From positions 15,653,501 to 15,717,500 of the forward strand of contig NC_073356.2 in assembly GCF_027580225.2 (NCBI RefSeq): a DNA stretch of 64,000 nucleotides, in the 5' to 3' direction. The stretch comes from Misgurnus anguillicaudatus. Its lineage: Eukaryota; Chordata; Actinopteri; Cypriniformes; Cobitidae. The notes under the pieces were generated by a model. It had not been told where the DNA came from. It did not search any database and saw only the letters and a program-made list of their open reading frames with translations. A program made the translations under genes and the position numbers. The first letter of the stretch is position 1. Each line of letters opens with the position of its first letter. This document shows, piece after piece, positions 37,701 to 49,000 of this stretch.

Positions 37701-38675
37701 CACGGAGGTACTGTCTGATATAAGTATCTGATTTTGTTTAATCAATGCGTATTAATATTGTGATATAATATCACGGGGTGTTATATATAGTAAAAGACAA
37801 GCTATACCTGTCATGTTGTTGAGTAGTAAACGTAAGATGTTCCGGTTTGTCGGTGTAGTATTTGTCCCGCCTCTCCTCCGTCGTGATTGGACAGCTGAAT
37901 AAAAAGTGACCAATGTGCGCACAGATTTGGATAAATACAAATATCATTATCAGATTAACAGTATTACCAAAATACCTTACAAAGTAACGTTTTAAAAATG
38001 TATTTGAATATATATATATATATATATATATAAACCTTAAGCCTTGTCTGTGAAATCGGGGAAAAGAGTAAAAAATTATCCCTAGCTATCACTAGGGCAG
38101 TGTCCTTTAAAGGAAAACACCACAGTTTTTCAATATTTTATTATGTAAATAATTTTCTTACCTTAACTTAGATAAATTAATACATACCTATCTTTTTTCA
38201 ATGTGTGCACTTTTACTTTGTACAGCGCTTCGTGAATGTGTTAGCATTTAGCCTAGCCCCATTCATTCCTATGGCTCCAAATTTAGAAGCCACCTAACAC
38301 TTCCATGTTTTCTCTATTTAAAGAATGTTACATGAGCAAGTATGGTGGCACAAAATAAAACTTTTGTTTGGAGCCATAGGAATAAATGGGGCTAGGCTAA
38401 ATGCTAACACATTCACGACGCGCCGTACAAAGATTAAGTGCACGTATTTAAAAAAGATAGGTATGTATTAATTCAAGTAAGTTTAGGTAAGAACATAGTA
38501 AAACTATGTTTTTTCTTTAAGAAGGTCCCTACACAAGGGTCATCGCAAAAGCTGAAGTTTGAGAGCCCCTGCTTTAGGTTCAGCGTTAGCAAATAGCACT
38601 TCATTGCATTAACTGACTTTACCATAAGCATGCACAACATTTTACAATGAAACTATTTTTTTCTCTGTAGGTTGA
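22363..38675 (+). CDS. spag1: Sperm-associated antigen 1-like TPR protein, short form
   Basis: SPAG1 is a TPR co-chaperone that binds HSP70/HSP90 tails and is needed for cytoplasmic assembly of axonemal dynein arms. Exons 22363-22726, 23601-23700, 24257-24409, 26930-27084, 32625-32766, 36038-36164, 36683-36809 and 38671-38675 join in phase to 390 residues (human SPAG1 about 926). Residues 1-90 are low-complexity, rich in Gly, Asn and Ser. TPR block one (about 92-210) includes LYSNRAACFLKDGN and LLRRALAYESLERYSKAYVD. A linker with DGPDWREKLPEIP follows. TPR block two (about 258-385) includes ALCYLKLERYEEAKQDCDSA and KAFYRRALAHKGLKDY. These match SPAG1 TPR blocks 2 and 3 better than TOMM34. The SPAG1 N-terminal part and the C-terminal RPAP3_C domain are absent. 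The final exon adds only GT plus TGA. Probably a teleost paralogue (spag1a/b); which one cannot be decided here. Confidence 0.88.
24555..25318. mobile_element. MITE with GCTGTTTCTCAAT ends, carrying a nested relative
   Basis: Left TTAGCTGTTTCTCAAT and right GGAATTGAGAAACAGCC bound an outer element in the spag1 intron. Inside it, GCCGTTTCTCAATGTCAAG (from about 24642) and CTTGACATTGAGAAACGGC (to about 25034) bound a second, inner element. The two ends share the TTTCTCAAT core, so they are probably sister families. Confidence 0.65.
26095..26820. repeat. Tandem duplicated TCGCT-rich repeat (two units of about 340 bp)
   Basis: GACAGCCAGC.ACGTTATCGCTGTG, AAATCTGGTTGTCATAAACA, GTAACTGACGAGAGAAGGAT and GTCGCTCTGCTACTGCTGGT occur twice in the same order and orientation (about 26099-26437 and 26483-26817). 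About 45 bp separate the units. The family is the one seen at 14530-16790 in the opposite gene neighbourhood. Confidence 0.75.
27780..29425. mobile_element. Three-layer nested transposon insertion
   Basis: The outer layer is the CCGCCCCTTAATCTG family, with its left part to about 28040 and right part from about 29235. It is interrupted by a middle element bounded by GGGGCTGTTTACACTTGGTA (about 28085) and TACCAAATGTAAACAGCC (to about 29218). The middle element contains the TAGGGTGGCC element at 28451-28780. Order of insertion reads directly from the nesting. All in a spag1 intron. Confidence 0.75.
28451..28780. mobile_element. TAGGGTGGCCATTCGTGCC MITE, copy 2
   Basis: TAGGGTGGCCATTCGTGCC left and GGCACGAACGGCCACCCTA right. 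Flanking octamers ACACCGTC and ACACCGTG match at 7 of 8 positions, compatible with an 8-bp TSD. Same family as 20263-20580, youngest layer of the nest around it. Confidence 0.85.
29430..30640. other. Intronic stretch without recognised features
   Basis: Spag1 intron 4 sequence, AT-rich. I see no exon with good splice sites, no RNA gene and no terminal inverted repeats here. Confidence 0.5.
30650..30961. mobile_element. MITE with CAGTGTTTCCCA ends
   Basis: CAGTGTTTCCCACAGGATTTT at the left and ATGTATGGGAAACACTG at the right bound about 310 bp. The CAG...CTG ends suggest hAT. The pentamer CATAG flanks both sides. Confidence 0.7.
31186..31535. mobile_element. MITE with CTAGGCATGGGCCGG ends
   Basis: CTAGGCATGGGCCGGTATGA left and ACCGGCCCATGCCTAG right form inverted repeats 350 bp apart. 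The target duplication is too degraded to call. Confidence 0.8.
31623..32304. mobile_element. hAT-like MITE with TAGGGCTGTCAAAAGATTAA ends and internal (TA)n
   Basis: TAGGGCTGTCAAAAGATTAA left and TTAATCTTTTGACAGTCCTA right differ at one base. Flanking octamers ATTTAAAC and ATTTTATC match at 6 of 8. It contains a TA microsatellite (about 31704-31791) and, from about 31795, AGTGGCGGCTGGTGAC, which looks like the end of another inserted repeat. Confidence 0.8.
33288..33603. mobile_element. MITE with AAGCCGCCTTTCAACTGCAC ends
   Basis: AAGCCGCCTTTCAACTGCAC left pairs with GTGCAGTGGAAAGGTGGCTT right over about 20 bp, 316 bp in all, in spag1 intron 5. Confidence 0.75.
33955..34370. mobile_element. 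MITE-like element with GCGTTCAGACCAGC / GCTGGTGTGAACCC ends
   Basis: GCTGCGTTCAGACCAGCCAC at the left is partly complementary to GCAGCTGGTGTGAACCCACG at the right. Boundaries are approximate. Confidence 0.5.
34414..34779. mobile_element. MITE with AGGGGGTCGCACACCGGACG ends
   Basis: AGGGGGTCGCACACCGGACG left and CGTCCTGTGTGCGACCCCCTT right. The inverted repeats extend inward to about 30 bp (GCGCAGCTCAGC / GCTGAGCTGCGC), a well-preserved copy. Confidence 0.85.
34830..35551. mobile_element. Non-autonomous hAT element with 8-bp TSD GTAAAAAT
   Basis: TAGGGATGCACCGAATCCAG left and CTGGATTCGGTGCATCCCTA right. Perfect 8-bp TSDs GTAAAAAT lie at 34822-34829 and 35552-35559. The sub-terminal regions repeat GATTCGG / TTCGGCC many times, as expected for transposase-binding motifs. 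722 bp with no transposase. Confidence 0.92.
36985..37330. repeat. Two abutting MITE fragments
   Basis: 36985-37160 carries AATCCAGGACTAGGCCTTAG and other blocks of the GGACAGGG family. From 37163 a TTAAAGGAACACTTAGC fragment follows, which resembles one arm of fold-back elements elsewhere in the window. Confidence 0.5.
38007..38032. repeat. (TA)n microsatellite
   Basis: Short TA run in the last spag1 intron. Confidence 0.9.
38105..38520. mobile_element. Fold-back MITE, about 0.42 kb
   Basis: TTAAAGGAAAACACCACAG left end and ...TTTTTTCTTTAA right end. Internal arms pair, for example GCATTTAGCCTAGCCCCATT with AATGGGGCTAGGCTAAATGC, so it is a hairpin with a short loop. It ends about 150 bp upstream of the terminal spag1 exon. 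Confidence 0.8.
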
Positions 38676-39338
38676 CAGAAGCAATAAATTATTAAATAAA
38701 CTAAAGCTACAGGAAGAACAGACCCTCCTTCATTAAATCCAGAAACGTTGGATCCAGCGAGTCGGAGAAATCCAGCTTGAGTCCTGGAAGTCAGAGAGCG
38801 CGTGGTCCCGTCAGGAGGATCTATTCATCTTTATGCAGACTGTCATACGCTGCAACTAAAATTTCCCTTGAATCAAATCTCACTTCTATTTCTTCTAGAA
38901 ATATTGTTTCTGATGCAATGCTGACAACACAAAGCATGCAAACAGTTTATTCTCTCTAACCATGGCTTCAGTAGGCACATATGAGCTGGGCACAGATGGG
39001 AAAGACTGCAATTCTGATGTGTGTAAGAGAGAATGTGCCTTTCATATGAAGCTGTGGCTCACATATGGAGTGTTATTACACTTAAGGACAAATTGAACTG
39101 TATAGAAAATTTTAATTTTTCAGGATTTAATATATTTTTAATTGCTATTCCATTGTCCCATGTAGTAGGAAAGTTGCTTAGTTATTTTTGCTTGTTCAGC
39201 TGTACCACGATTTCATTACGCACAGAGAAAACAAGATTTCACAATATGTGAATGAATGTAAACTAAAATTAGATCTAGTTTTTCTTCAGGATGTCAGCAA
39301 ATAATAATATATTTCAGATGACCAACTTTGCAAGAGCT

Positions 39339-39350
39339 AAATAAATAAAT
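39339..39350 (+). terminator. Candidate poly(A) signal of spag1
   Basis: AATAAATAAAT about 665 bp after the spag1 stop is the first strong AATAAA cluster followed by a T/TG-rich stretch. It would define a 3'UTR of about 0.7 kb from 38676. Confidence 0.4.
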
Positions 39351-39614
39351 TGCTTTATAAAGTTCTAGGTGAATTGTTTTCTGTTCGGGTAATATATAAA
39401 CCAATCAGCACATGTTATATCAATCAATGAGCTAAAAAACAAATGATTTAAAAAAAAAATAAAAATAAAGGTGAGCAATTCCAGCATTATTGATGTCACA
39501 TTTTTTAGTCAAAAATTAAAATATAATTTCTCAGAGAATGTTTTATTACCAATTGAACCATGTGTTTATATTCTGCTAAATCACTCATGAGAGTCTGGAC
39601 ATCATAAAATATAA

Positions 39615-39870
39615 GTCATATATACTCACTGTAAAACCTAAAAGTTAACTGAGCTCAGACCATTTAAGTAAACCGATTGCATTAGTTTTGGAGCACTTAC
39701 ATTTGAGTGCTGTGAACTTAAACAAATTGAGTCATATGCAGTTATGCACTTATATTTAAGTTCACACTACTTGTGTATAATTGTACATAACTCAGGTTCA
39801 CAGTGCTGAAATGTATGTGTTTTAAAACTTAAATGGCCTAATGCAACCGGATTACTTAAATGGTTTGAGT
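39615..39870. repeat. Short fold-back repeat
   Basis: GACCATTTAAGTAAACCGAT on the left is complementary, with mismatches, to ACCGGATTACTTAAATGGTT on the right. A small palindromic element downstream of spag1. Confidence 0.5.
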
Positions 39871-40834
39871 TAAGTTGGCTGTTAGGTGCTCGTGTTTCTA
39901 TTTCAAATAAAGGAAATGTGTTTTATATGGATGTGACAAAAAAGTTTTTAGAGACAACGTACTTTGGGAATTCTGTGAACTAAAATGCACAAACCAGAAG
40001 CAATAATACCCAACAAATGGAGAAGGTTTGGCTCTTCAAAAAATATTTATTTTAAACATTTATGAGAAAAAAACAACCTTACAGATGTGACAGTTCTGAA
40101 AGCTGCACTTACCCAACTTTAAATTATAATAATAATAATAAAAAAGTTTGATATTTAGGCTACCAAACACTGACATCCAGTATATCAGGTTTTGTATACT
40201 ATTGTTAAAAATTTTTTTTGTTTATGGTTAAGTTGATATTTGCATAGAATTGCTCAGGTGCTTAAGAAATGAAACATTTCTTTTATACCCTTTTATAATC
40301 TAAAGGACATTTTTAACTAATAAACCATTTGTGAAGCTGTAAGGTTCTTCATGCTAAAGATTCTTTATGGAACCATTTAGACAAAAATGGTTCCTATAGG
40401 GCATCGTGAAGCATCTTTATTTTTAAAAGGTAAAACAAATCTTATTTGAGGACTTTAGGTTTTAAACATACAATATAGGCTATATGTAACCCTGGACTAC
40501 AAAACTAGTCATAAATACGAATAAATATGCTTTCTATAGATGTATAGTTTGATAGGATAGGACAATATTTTGTCGAGATATAACTATTTAAAAATCTGGA
40601 ATTTGAGGGTGAAAAAAATCTAAATATTGAGATAATCAGCTAAAAATTATCCAAATGAAGCTCTTAACAACACATAATACTAATTATAAATACAGTTTTG
40701 ATATATTTACGATAGGACATTAACAAAATATCCGCATTGAACATGATCTTAATAAAATTATGATTTTGGGCATAATTAAACAATTTACCCATATGTATTT
40801 TTAGCTACTGCTTTAATAAACATGTGTGACTTAA

Positions 40835-41170
40835 ATATAATCAGGTCCCCAGTGCTTCTATCAACCTAGAAAATGTTAAAAAGATCAACCCAGTAACTTA
40901 GTTTTAGTAAACCATTCTCTGCAAGCATGTGAAAAAATAGGTCATTGAAATTTAGCTCCCCTTGTGATGTCAGAAGTGGATAATACCGCCCCTTAATCTG
41001 CACTATCCAACCACAGCACTGCTATTTAGTGCAGAGATCAGCTCATTTGCATTTTAAAGGACACACCCAAAGTGGCAATTTTAACACGATAAAACTATAT
41101 ATGTGTACTCTGGGGACACCAAAGATTTATTTTACATCTTAAAGTCTTGTACAATGTCCCCTTTAAGAGT
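40835..41170. mobile_element. Interspersed repeat, copy 3 (TAATACCGCCCCTTAATCTG family)
   Basis: Same ordered blocks as 5240-5680 (CCAGTGCTTCTATCAACCTA ... GGGGACACCAAAGA), with a small internal deletion. It lies in the spacer between the convergent ends of spag1 and rnf19a. The rest of 39360-41200 holds no recognised gene. Confidence 0.75.
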
Positions 41171-41223
41171 GGTTTTGTGGCACAGGGTCACTTAGAATCT
41201 GTATATGGCTTATATAAATTCAG

Positions 41224-43037
41224 TTTATTTATTTTAAAACTGTACGCAATGTAAATACTCAACACCTTTTTATTAAATACTAAAACAATATCTTTCTCAG
41301 AAACACACAGAGAGAAAAAGCACAAATCTGGATTCATTTTTTTATTTTCATTTAGATATGCATTTACATGCATATTATAAAGCAAATATACAAATATCAT
41401 AAGCTGTTTTGAACAAGTTAGAAATCATACTCAGCCCTACCCTCTGAATGAATATTCATACCGGTACGGGCAGGGAGGCTCGAAACATAAACGAGAAAAT
41501 TAAAGTCGAAGAAACAAACAAAAAGCAGCTTGTGGTGTTGGATCAGTCCCGAGAGATTACGGAGCAGCACCAGAACGGCGGCGAGACAGACGAACAGAAA
41601 CCTCTCTTCTTGCACTGGCTGTACATGATGGGGGACTATGAATGAACAGTGCAAACACACGCTTCAGACTCTCAGAGGCAGCCGAGTCTCTAAACCGTGA
41701 GTGCCGTTGAAGTGTGTGAGGAGTCATCATAAATGAGCCTGAGTGCTGTCTTTGGTAAGCGGTCAGTTGCGAGTCCCCAACCGTTTAGTGTGTGTAGCAC
41801 AGGGACAGATTGTGAAACGTTTCTACTGATGCCACTCCACCTCACCAACATTCACGTCAGCTCGAATACATTTGAATAAGACACAAACTGGAGAAACAAA
41901 CTTACTTTTTATGATCCAAAAGGCACCATGAGTCAATACAAATACATCGAGAAAATAACTTAAAATCGCAAGGTGATTGAAACGACCTAAATGCGATTAC
42001 ATCATAGCCTTTAACATTAAAGGAGTTGGACAGTTACCTTACATGGATTATTTTGCAGAACACTAAACAATGCTGGACTTTCTCTTAATGATTTACTTCC
42101 CCGGGGAATAAAATGGGTTTGGTGAAAAGTCCAGCAGGGGGCGTCCAAACAGCTTCATCCAGCACATCACATGCTCTTCAACTTGAACCAGCACCCCACA
42201 CAGGGCTTAAACATATTAACTTTTCCCAAAAATGGAAAATAAGCAGAGAAAAATCATACCTTTGAAAAAAGCCCAAGAAATTAAAAACGCAAACATTTAA
42301 TAGAATCGCTGATGAAAAGGACATCTACTGCCTGGTCCCTCGTGGCTATAACATGGGGACACTGAATACCCCCTTCCTTTTTATATATATATGTTTGATT
42401 AGACGCAGATTCCTCCAACTAAAGCTATATGCCGGATAACTGAGCGTATATGTGTGTATGTGTGTGATGAAGGTGCCTGAATGTCCATGTCCATGTCATA
42501 TTTCTTCATTTCAGCTGTTTTAGGATAACCGAGTTTGACATATTCTCAAAATATTTATACATCAAGGTAGTAAATGCTTTTGTAATACAGTAAAAAAAAT
42601 ACTGCATTACAATTAAACCATCACAAAACAAATCTGCGGGTAATTGTTACCAAAAACGACTTAATACTCATAACACTTTCTTTAAAATATGACCTGGACA
42701 TGTACTTTGTGAGCCACACACTCGTTCCTCACTGGTGAGGTTGTTGATCACAGCGACCCTGAACACTGAAATAGAGGCATGTGTGATAAACAGCTACATC
42801 ATCATCATCATCCGTGCATCACTTGCCGCCATACATTCATCTGTTCCCCTTCCGAATCCACGTATCAGCCCAGCCCTTACACAACCTGTACAGTTCAACA
42901 CATAGCAACCTTCGGTCACATTGAACTTGAGGCATGTCCTGCCCTTGACCAGTGTAAATAGTGGCATTACTTCAACATTCGATTCATCACCGCAAGATTT
43001 ATAATCTGAAAGCGAGTGGATGTTTAATCGTGTCGCC
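41224..43037 (-). other. rnf19a: Probable rnf19a 3'UTR
   Basis: The 1.8 kb after the rnf19a stop is free of recognisable transposons, unlike everything around it. It ends near AATAAA signals on the minus strand (TTTATT at 41224-41229 and nearby). That is what a constrained 3'UTR would look like; the end is inferred. Confidence 0.45.
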
Positions 43038-46000
43038 TTATATCTCCGTTTGAATACAGGCGTTACGCACAGGGCTAGCCGGCTGAGGGAGGTTGTTGTT
43101 ATGCTCTTTAGGTGAGCTTTGGGCCGCACCCGAGATTAAACTCACGTTCTCCTCCGCAATGTAGCACAGGGGGCGCTCTGCGGCCCCATCTGGGGTGAGA
43201 GAGGCTACCGCCGCCTGGTGGAAGTTCCCAGAAACGGGGCAGTTCTCCAATCGATCGTGCTCCACCTCTGGGAGCGGGCTGACCGCTCCACCCATGCTGG
43301 GATGCCTCACGTGAGGCTCGTAGCAGGGGGGCCTGCACGCGTCCAGGTCTGAACAGCTGAACTCGGAAAAGTGACTCGAGTGCGAGTCGGCCACGGACGG
43401 CAGGCTGCCGCTCAGAGAGGGCGAATCCAACTCGCTGGAGTTGGTGCTGCGCTGCTCCAGCAGCTGGGCGTCCATGTCCTCGCGCGTCTCGTTGAACTTG
43501 ATGCCTCCGCTTTTCTTGCGCAGCTTTCCTTTGCTTCTCTTTCCCGAAGATGAAGACGAGGTTAAGGAAGGCTCCTTGGCCCAGCGGGAAGCGGCGCACT
43601 TGCTGTCGTGAGGGCAGCCGGAAGGGCAAGCGCTTGCGCCGTCGTCCATACTGCTGCTGCCGCTGTGGTGCCTGAGCTTTCCTTGCTTAGACTCCACATC
43701 CACCTGCACCTCCATACTGTTGCCATCTCTGTTCCAAAAACACAAAAAAATGAATTAAAGCTTTTGAATCAATCTTTAATAACTGCTTTAAACAAAGTAT
43801 CAGATTAGGTTTTCCCATACAGGCACAATATTCAGTGTTATTTAAACAAGCTACTCGTGTGTGCTTCATATATTATTGCTGTCGAACTGAATCAGGGTTC
43901 CCACTCTAAGCCAAATGTCAATTTCCCTGACTAAAAAGCTGAATTTCCATGACCTATGTCGGGGATGCCGTGAGCCTGGATAATATACACTAGTGTACAC
44001 AGTTTTTAAAAGCGTTAATAAAAATGCATCTAAATGCCTAAAATTATTAAAAAATGCCAATAAACAGCTGTTTAGATTTTCTCACTTGAAATCAGTTAAG
44101 CCCTAGACCCGGAAACATCATTCCTTACATACAAATTTAACAAGCGGATTACATTTTGATCAATTAAAACGTAAAATTTAAAGCGACAAACAAACATCCC
44201 TGATATTCTAATGCTTGGATGAAAAAATATATAAAAATCTCTGATTTTCAATGTCTGAAACGGACCTTTTAAAATTCCATGATATTCCAGAAATTCCATG
44301 ACCCGTGGGAACCCTGTGAATGTTTCAGTGTCAGAACTTGCGGTTTTATTGGCTTGCCAGGTAAGTTTAGAGTTAGTTTGTGGTTTTGGGTGCCATGAAA
44401 GTAGTTTAGCTTTAAGAAGTGTTCGTCACCATAGTAATGTACCCTACACGGCTAACCTGCTCTGTGGCAGGTTATGTTTTGGATTAGAGATCACACCCTG
44501 AAAATCATCCAATCAGCTGTGAACACGAGTGAGAGTAACACGACCAGTGTTGGGGGTGACGCATTACAAGTAACATGCATTACGTAATAATATTACTTTT
44601 CTGAAGTAACGAGTAAAGTAACGCATTACTTTATAAATGTACACATTAATTTTTGAGTTACTTTTTTTAAAAAGAAATGCGAGTTACTTTTTTAGTTTAA
44701 TTAATTCAATTAAAAATAAAATGTACTGAATTAAACTAAACATATTAACGTAGAATTACCCGCCTGAGCGGGAACAGTTTGAGTCAGAAACAGAGATGGC
44801 AGGCCAGACCTTGACATTTTTGCGATTATAAAAAACACCTGCAAAGCCTGAAAGAGATCAAGCCTCAGCCAAGAAAGAAAAAGTAACGCAAAAGTAACTT
44901 AAAAATAACGTAAGCATTACTTTCCATGAAAAGTAAGTAACGCAATTAGTTACTTTTTTGGGGAGTAACTTAATATTGTAATGCATTACTTTTAAAAGTA
45001 TTTTTCTCAACACTGAACACGACAAATTCAAAGTTTGCGTTGTAATGTTTTTCTCCAATTCTGTGTACATTTATGTGCAAAATCTTGGTTTTATTATGTA
45101 GTAAACACAATTTTAGTGGATTGATTATCATGTTTGTTACCATGGGGCTGTTTACAATAAAATGCTATTGTTATACTATATTTACAATAATAAATAGAGA
45201 TGCAAAAACATTTTTTTCTACTGATTATTCAGACTGATATCTGCCAATGCCGATAGTTGGTGGTTATATTAACTTGCATTAACTAAATTCTGAAGATTAC
45301 ATTTTTTGTATGTTACCCATTCATATGATGGTCATTAATATTAAACATTAAACTAGTGATATTTCTTTCATTTTCTATACACAGACCTCAAATTCATTGC
45401 ATTTTCCTGTTTAAATAGTATATATATATATAGTGGCCACGAATATATCGGCTGTTTTTTTAACCCATCACAAAAAAAATCACTTTTATCGACCGAAACA
45501 GATTATTGGCCGATATAACGGTTCATCTCTAACCATGGTAAATCTGTTGTTACTACAAATAAACCCAAAACTGGAAACTGTATGTTACATGATTCATGTT
45601 AATAAGGGAAGTGTTAGAAAAACAAAATTTTTTGGGGATAAACAAAATGCAGCATACATCATATAACATTACTATAGTATTATACGTTTGTTTAATTGGA
45701 AAATTAACACAATCCTCATCTATCAGCAAACTTTCTCCAATAATTTTCTCTTTCTCTGACAGCAGCAGAGATACAGTATATAATTTTGCATGCAATACAT
45801 TTTTATAATAAATATTAGGAAATACAGAACTTGCTCCGTTTACATTGAACGCGATTGGTTGTTCGGTGCTGACGTCACTCTTTCATGAGGATTAATCATA
45901 AGTTTAAGGTTAAAGCCTGAGTTGACAGAGAAAGTTAATAAGCTGATTCATGGTACAGGCCCCAGCTATGTAGATCTTCAATACATTCAAATCACATGTG

Positions 46001-49000
46001 AACACCCAGACACAACTATAAATAATGGTGTCTACGCACTTGAATTTACAGTGCAAAGCAAATGATACGGCTCTTTCCACAACATCAAAACAGGAGCTTA
46101 CACATTTATAAACTTCACGTATGTGCTCCAAGCTGTTTATAGGTTCACTTCCTAGAGAATGTAAAGACTGTAGTGCTTTTAAACCATGCATTGTTCAACC
46201 AATGGCGTGAGCTGAGAAATAACTACTTGGTTGACCAACACACAATTGCCCAACAAAGACAGAGATCCAATGATTGCTTATCTCAGATATATAAGTACTG
46301 CAAAGTAGAGGTCTTCAAGAATCCAATTAGATCCGAAAACCCGAGGTCCGACCCGAGACCCAAGCAGGTTCGGGTCTAAAGTTTCATGTGAGCCTCGGAC
46401 ACGGGTCGGGTATAATATTAGCGGTCTCTGGTAATTTAAATTGAATGTTTTTGCCGAATGAACCCGAGAAGACCCAAACTCTCGCGTGTGTGCATCAAGT
46501 CCTTTTGCAACCCCTCCTCTGTTTGCAAAGAGCGCTTGCAACATTGTGTGGCTGGCGGTAGGTTCATTTTTGTTTGCGACACACCTGTCAATCAATTCAG
46601 GGTTCCCACACCTTAGTTAACTTCAAATTCAAGGACCTTTCAAGGACTTTCCAGGTCCAAAACCCTCAAATTCAAGAACTAAATGTGGGGACAAATTTCA
46701 AGTGAGAGCAAGGTTACCTCGTGTTACCTTTTAAGATACATTGTTAAATTCCCTTTCGAGGGAACTCGTGCTGTGTCACTGCGGTGACACTTTGAGGACG
46801 CCTCCAGGGCTTTTTCTGTCTGACACAAGCAGGGCTGCAGACTACACACATTGGTGCAGTTTACATTCGGGTCCAGTTGGGTTTAAAAAAAATGCCACTG
46901 GGTCGGACTCGTGTCTAATTTTCTCAGGTTGGTCTCGGGTCATTCTTTAAAAAAACAAAAAAATAAAAGGCCCTTTGGTTCGGGTAATAAGTGATTTGGG
47001 TCGGGTACATTTCTTTGGACCCGAGAAGACCTCTACTGCAAAGTCTGCATGTGGGTGCAGGTGCCTATCAGTGTAATGCTTTCAGCTGACCTGTATACAG
47101 ACCTGTCTAGAGGCAAATAGGCATTGAGAATGGATCCAGCCATTGCTTTGGTACTAGCGTTATCGCTGATTGTCCCCAGACTGACGGTGCCAGACTCCCC
47201 GCTCAGACTGCAGCGTTCCTTCTGCACATCAGCTTGAACCTCCAACCTGAGACCCAAAGGATGCAGTTCACATTAACAAATGCATACACATAAATACAGA
47301 TGTTTCATAAGCTTGTTCTGAATGTTTATACAAACGTCTGGAGCATGTCTATGATGCAGTTCCTTGAGTTTAAAAATCATTGGTTAAATTATGTGGATGC
47401 CCATACCGTGCCAAAAATGAGCAGATGAATTATTACAAAGGCTAACACAGATCAACAGCCATCTAACATTTATTAAGCAAATCAGACCTGTTAAAGCAGT
47501 TGACCATGGCACTTCCCGACAGGCTGCCGGTGATGCTTGCCCCGGCAAGGGCCATGGTGCTGGCGTTCTCACTCAGGTTATCTCTCATTGCTCCGATACG
47601 CTCCATGTGGCTCCCGCTGGCACTCAGACTGCCCGTCAGACCACCTACACTTCCCTCACCGATGCTGGGGTTATGTCTGGTCTCTGCTACTGAAGTGGTG
47701 TCTGTGGACAGATAGATGGCATTAGTCTTTCAATAAGAAACTTTTTAGTGTGAATGATCATAAGAGTAAAACCTGCAATAGCTGGTAGTTGAAGTCTCAC
47801 CAAACCAACAAGAATCTTTATGCAGAATACAAGGCTACACTGTACAAGAGGACAAAAGCTACTTGTTCTTGGCCTAACCCAAGCATCGGGCAACTTATCT
47901 GGTGTTTCAGAAACCAGGCTATTTGATCCTAGTATCACAGACTGTGTGTCAGGAAAAGGACAGACTAAAGGTTCACACAAAGTAATACCATTGTATAATT
48001 CAAAATCATCTCTTCAAGGCAAATCTATCACGACGTGAGAAACCCAGATTTAATGGCGATGTTTATTTTAGTCTTGTCCAAGCAATGAAGTATAACCACC
48101 AGCAGTAACACACTGTATTAGATGAGATTTTAATCTGAAATTACTTTTACTTGTTTGAATTAAACATGAGCAAGGAAGGGAAAAGGTGTGAAATATGATA
48201 TGATGTGAGAGAAAGCAAGCAGGAGAGACTTGACACGCAGATAAATGCTATAAACACATTTTTATTTCGATCCATTGCAGGGTTTGCTTTCATAAGTCTC
48301 ACTCACCAGTCACAGCTGCTCCGGTGCCCACGTTCATTTCGTTTTCGTCATCAAACTCGATGCGCACACCTTTGCCGTTCCCCGCGGACACACCACAACC
48401 CCCACTGCGGCACAGAGAGATGGGCACCACGCCGTAGACGTAAGCCAACATGATGGGCACTCCGATACCTGCACAAACACAGTACAACCAATATAAACCA
48501 GATGGCCAAATACCCGAGCTTGGCAGGAAGCAGAAGTATGTGCATGAGAATCAACTGCTATAATAAATATTTAAAACAACCATTATTAATGTGTCATTTT
48601 ATTATAGTACAATAAACAAAGGGCTAAAATCATTAGTAAGCAAAATAGGAGGAAAAAGGAAGTTGATAAGACTGCTTACCGACAGTGACGGCAGCTACCA
48701 CTGGAGAGACGATCACTGACAGCGTCACCCCGCCTGCTATCACCAGATTCCTCTTGTGCTTTGAAATGTCCTTTCCCTCGTATCTATTATGAATCTAAAG
48801 CACATGATTTACATAATGAGCGATCCTGATATGACAAAGAAGTGAAGCACACTTCTGTTGTACAGCATATAGGTAGGATTTTTTACAATGCACTGTTTTG
48901 TTAGAATTCAGGTCAAGTAAACCAACTACTAGACCAATATGGAAATCCCTTTATAATGAAATTGAACTGCGCATTTAAAACATGAATAATCAAGTGACCC

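Noticed and set aside
22363..38675. TOMM34 as the identity of the TPR gene
   Set aside because: The length is similar, but segments such as ALELHPFSLKPLLRRALAYE and ALCYLKLERYEEAKQDCDSA follow SPAG1 more closely, and the polr2k-spag1-rnf19a neighbourhood fits SPAG1.
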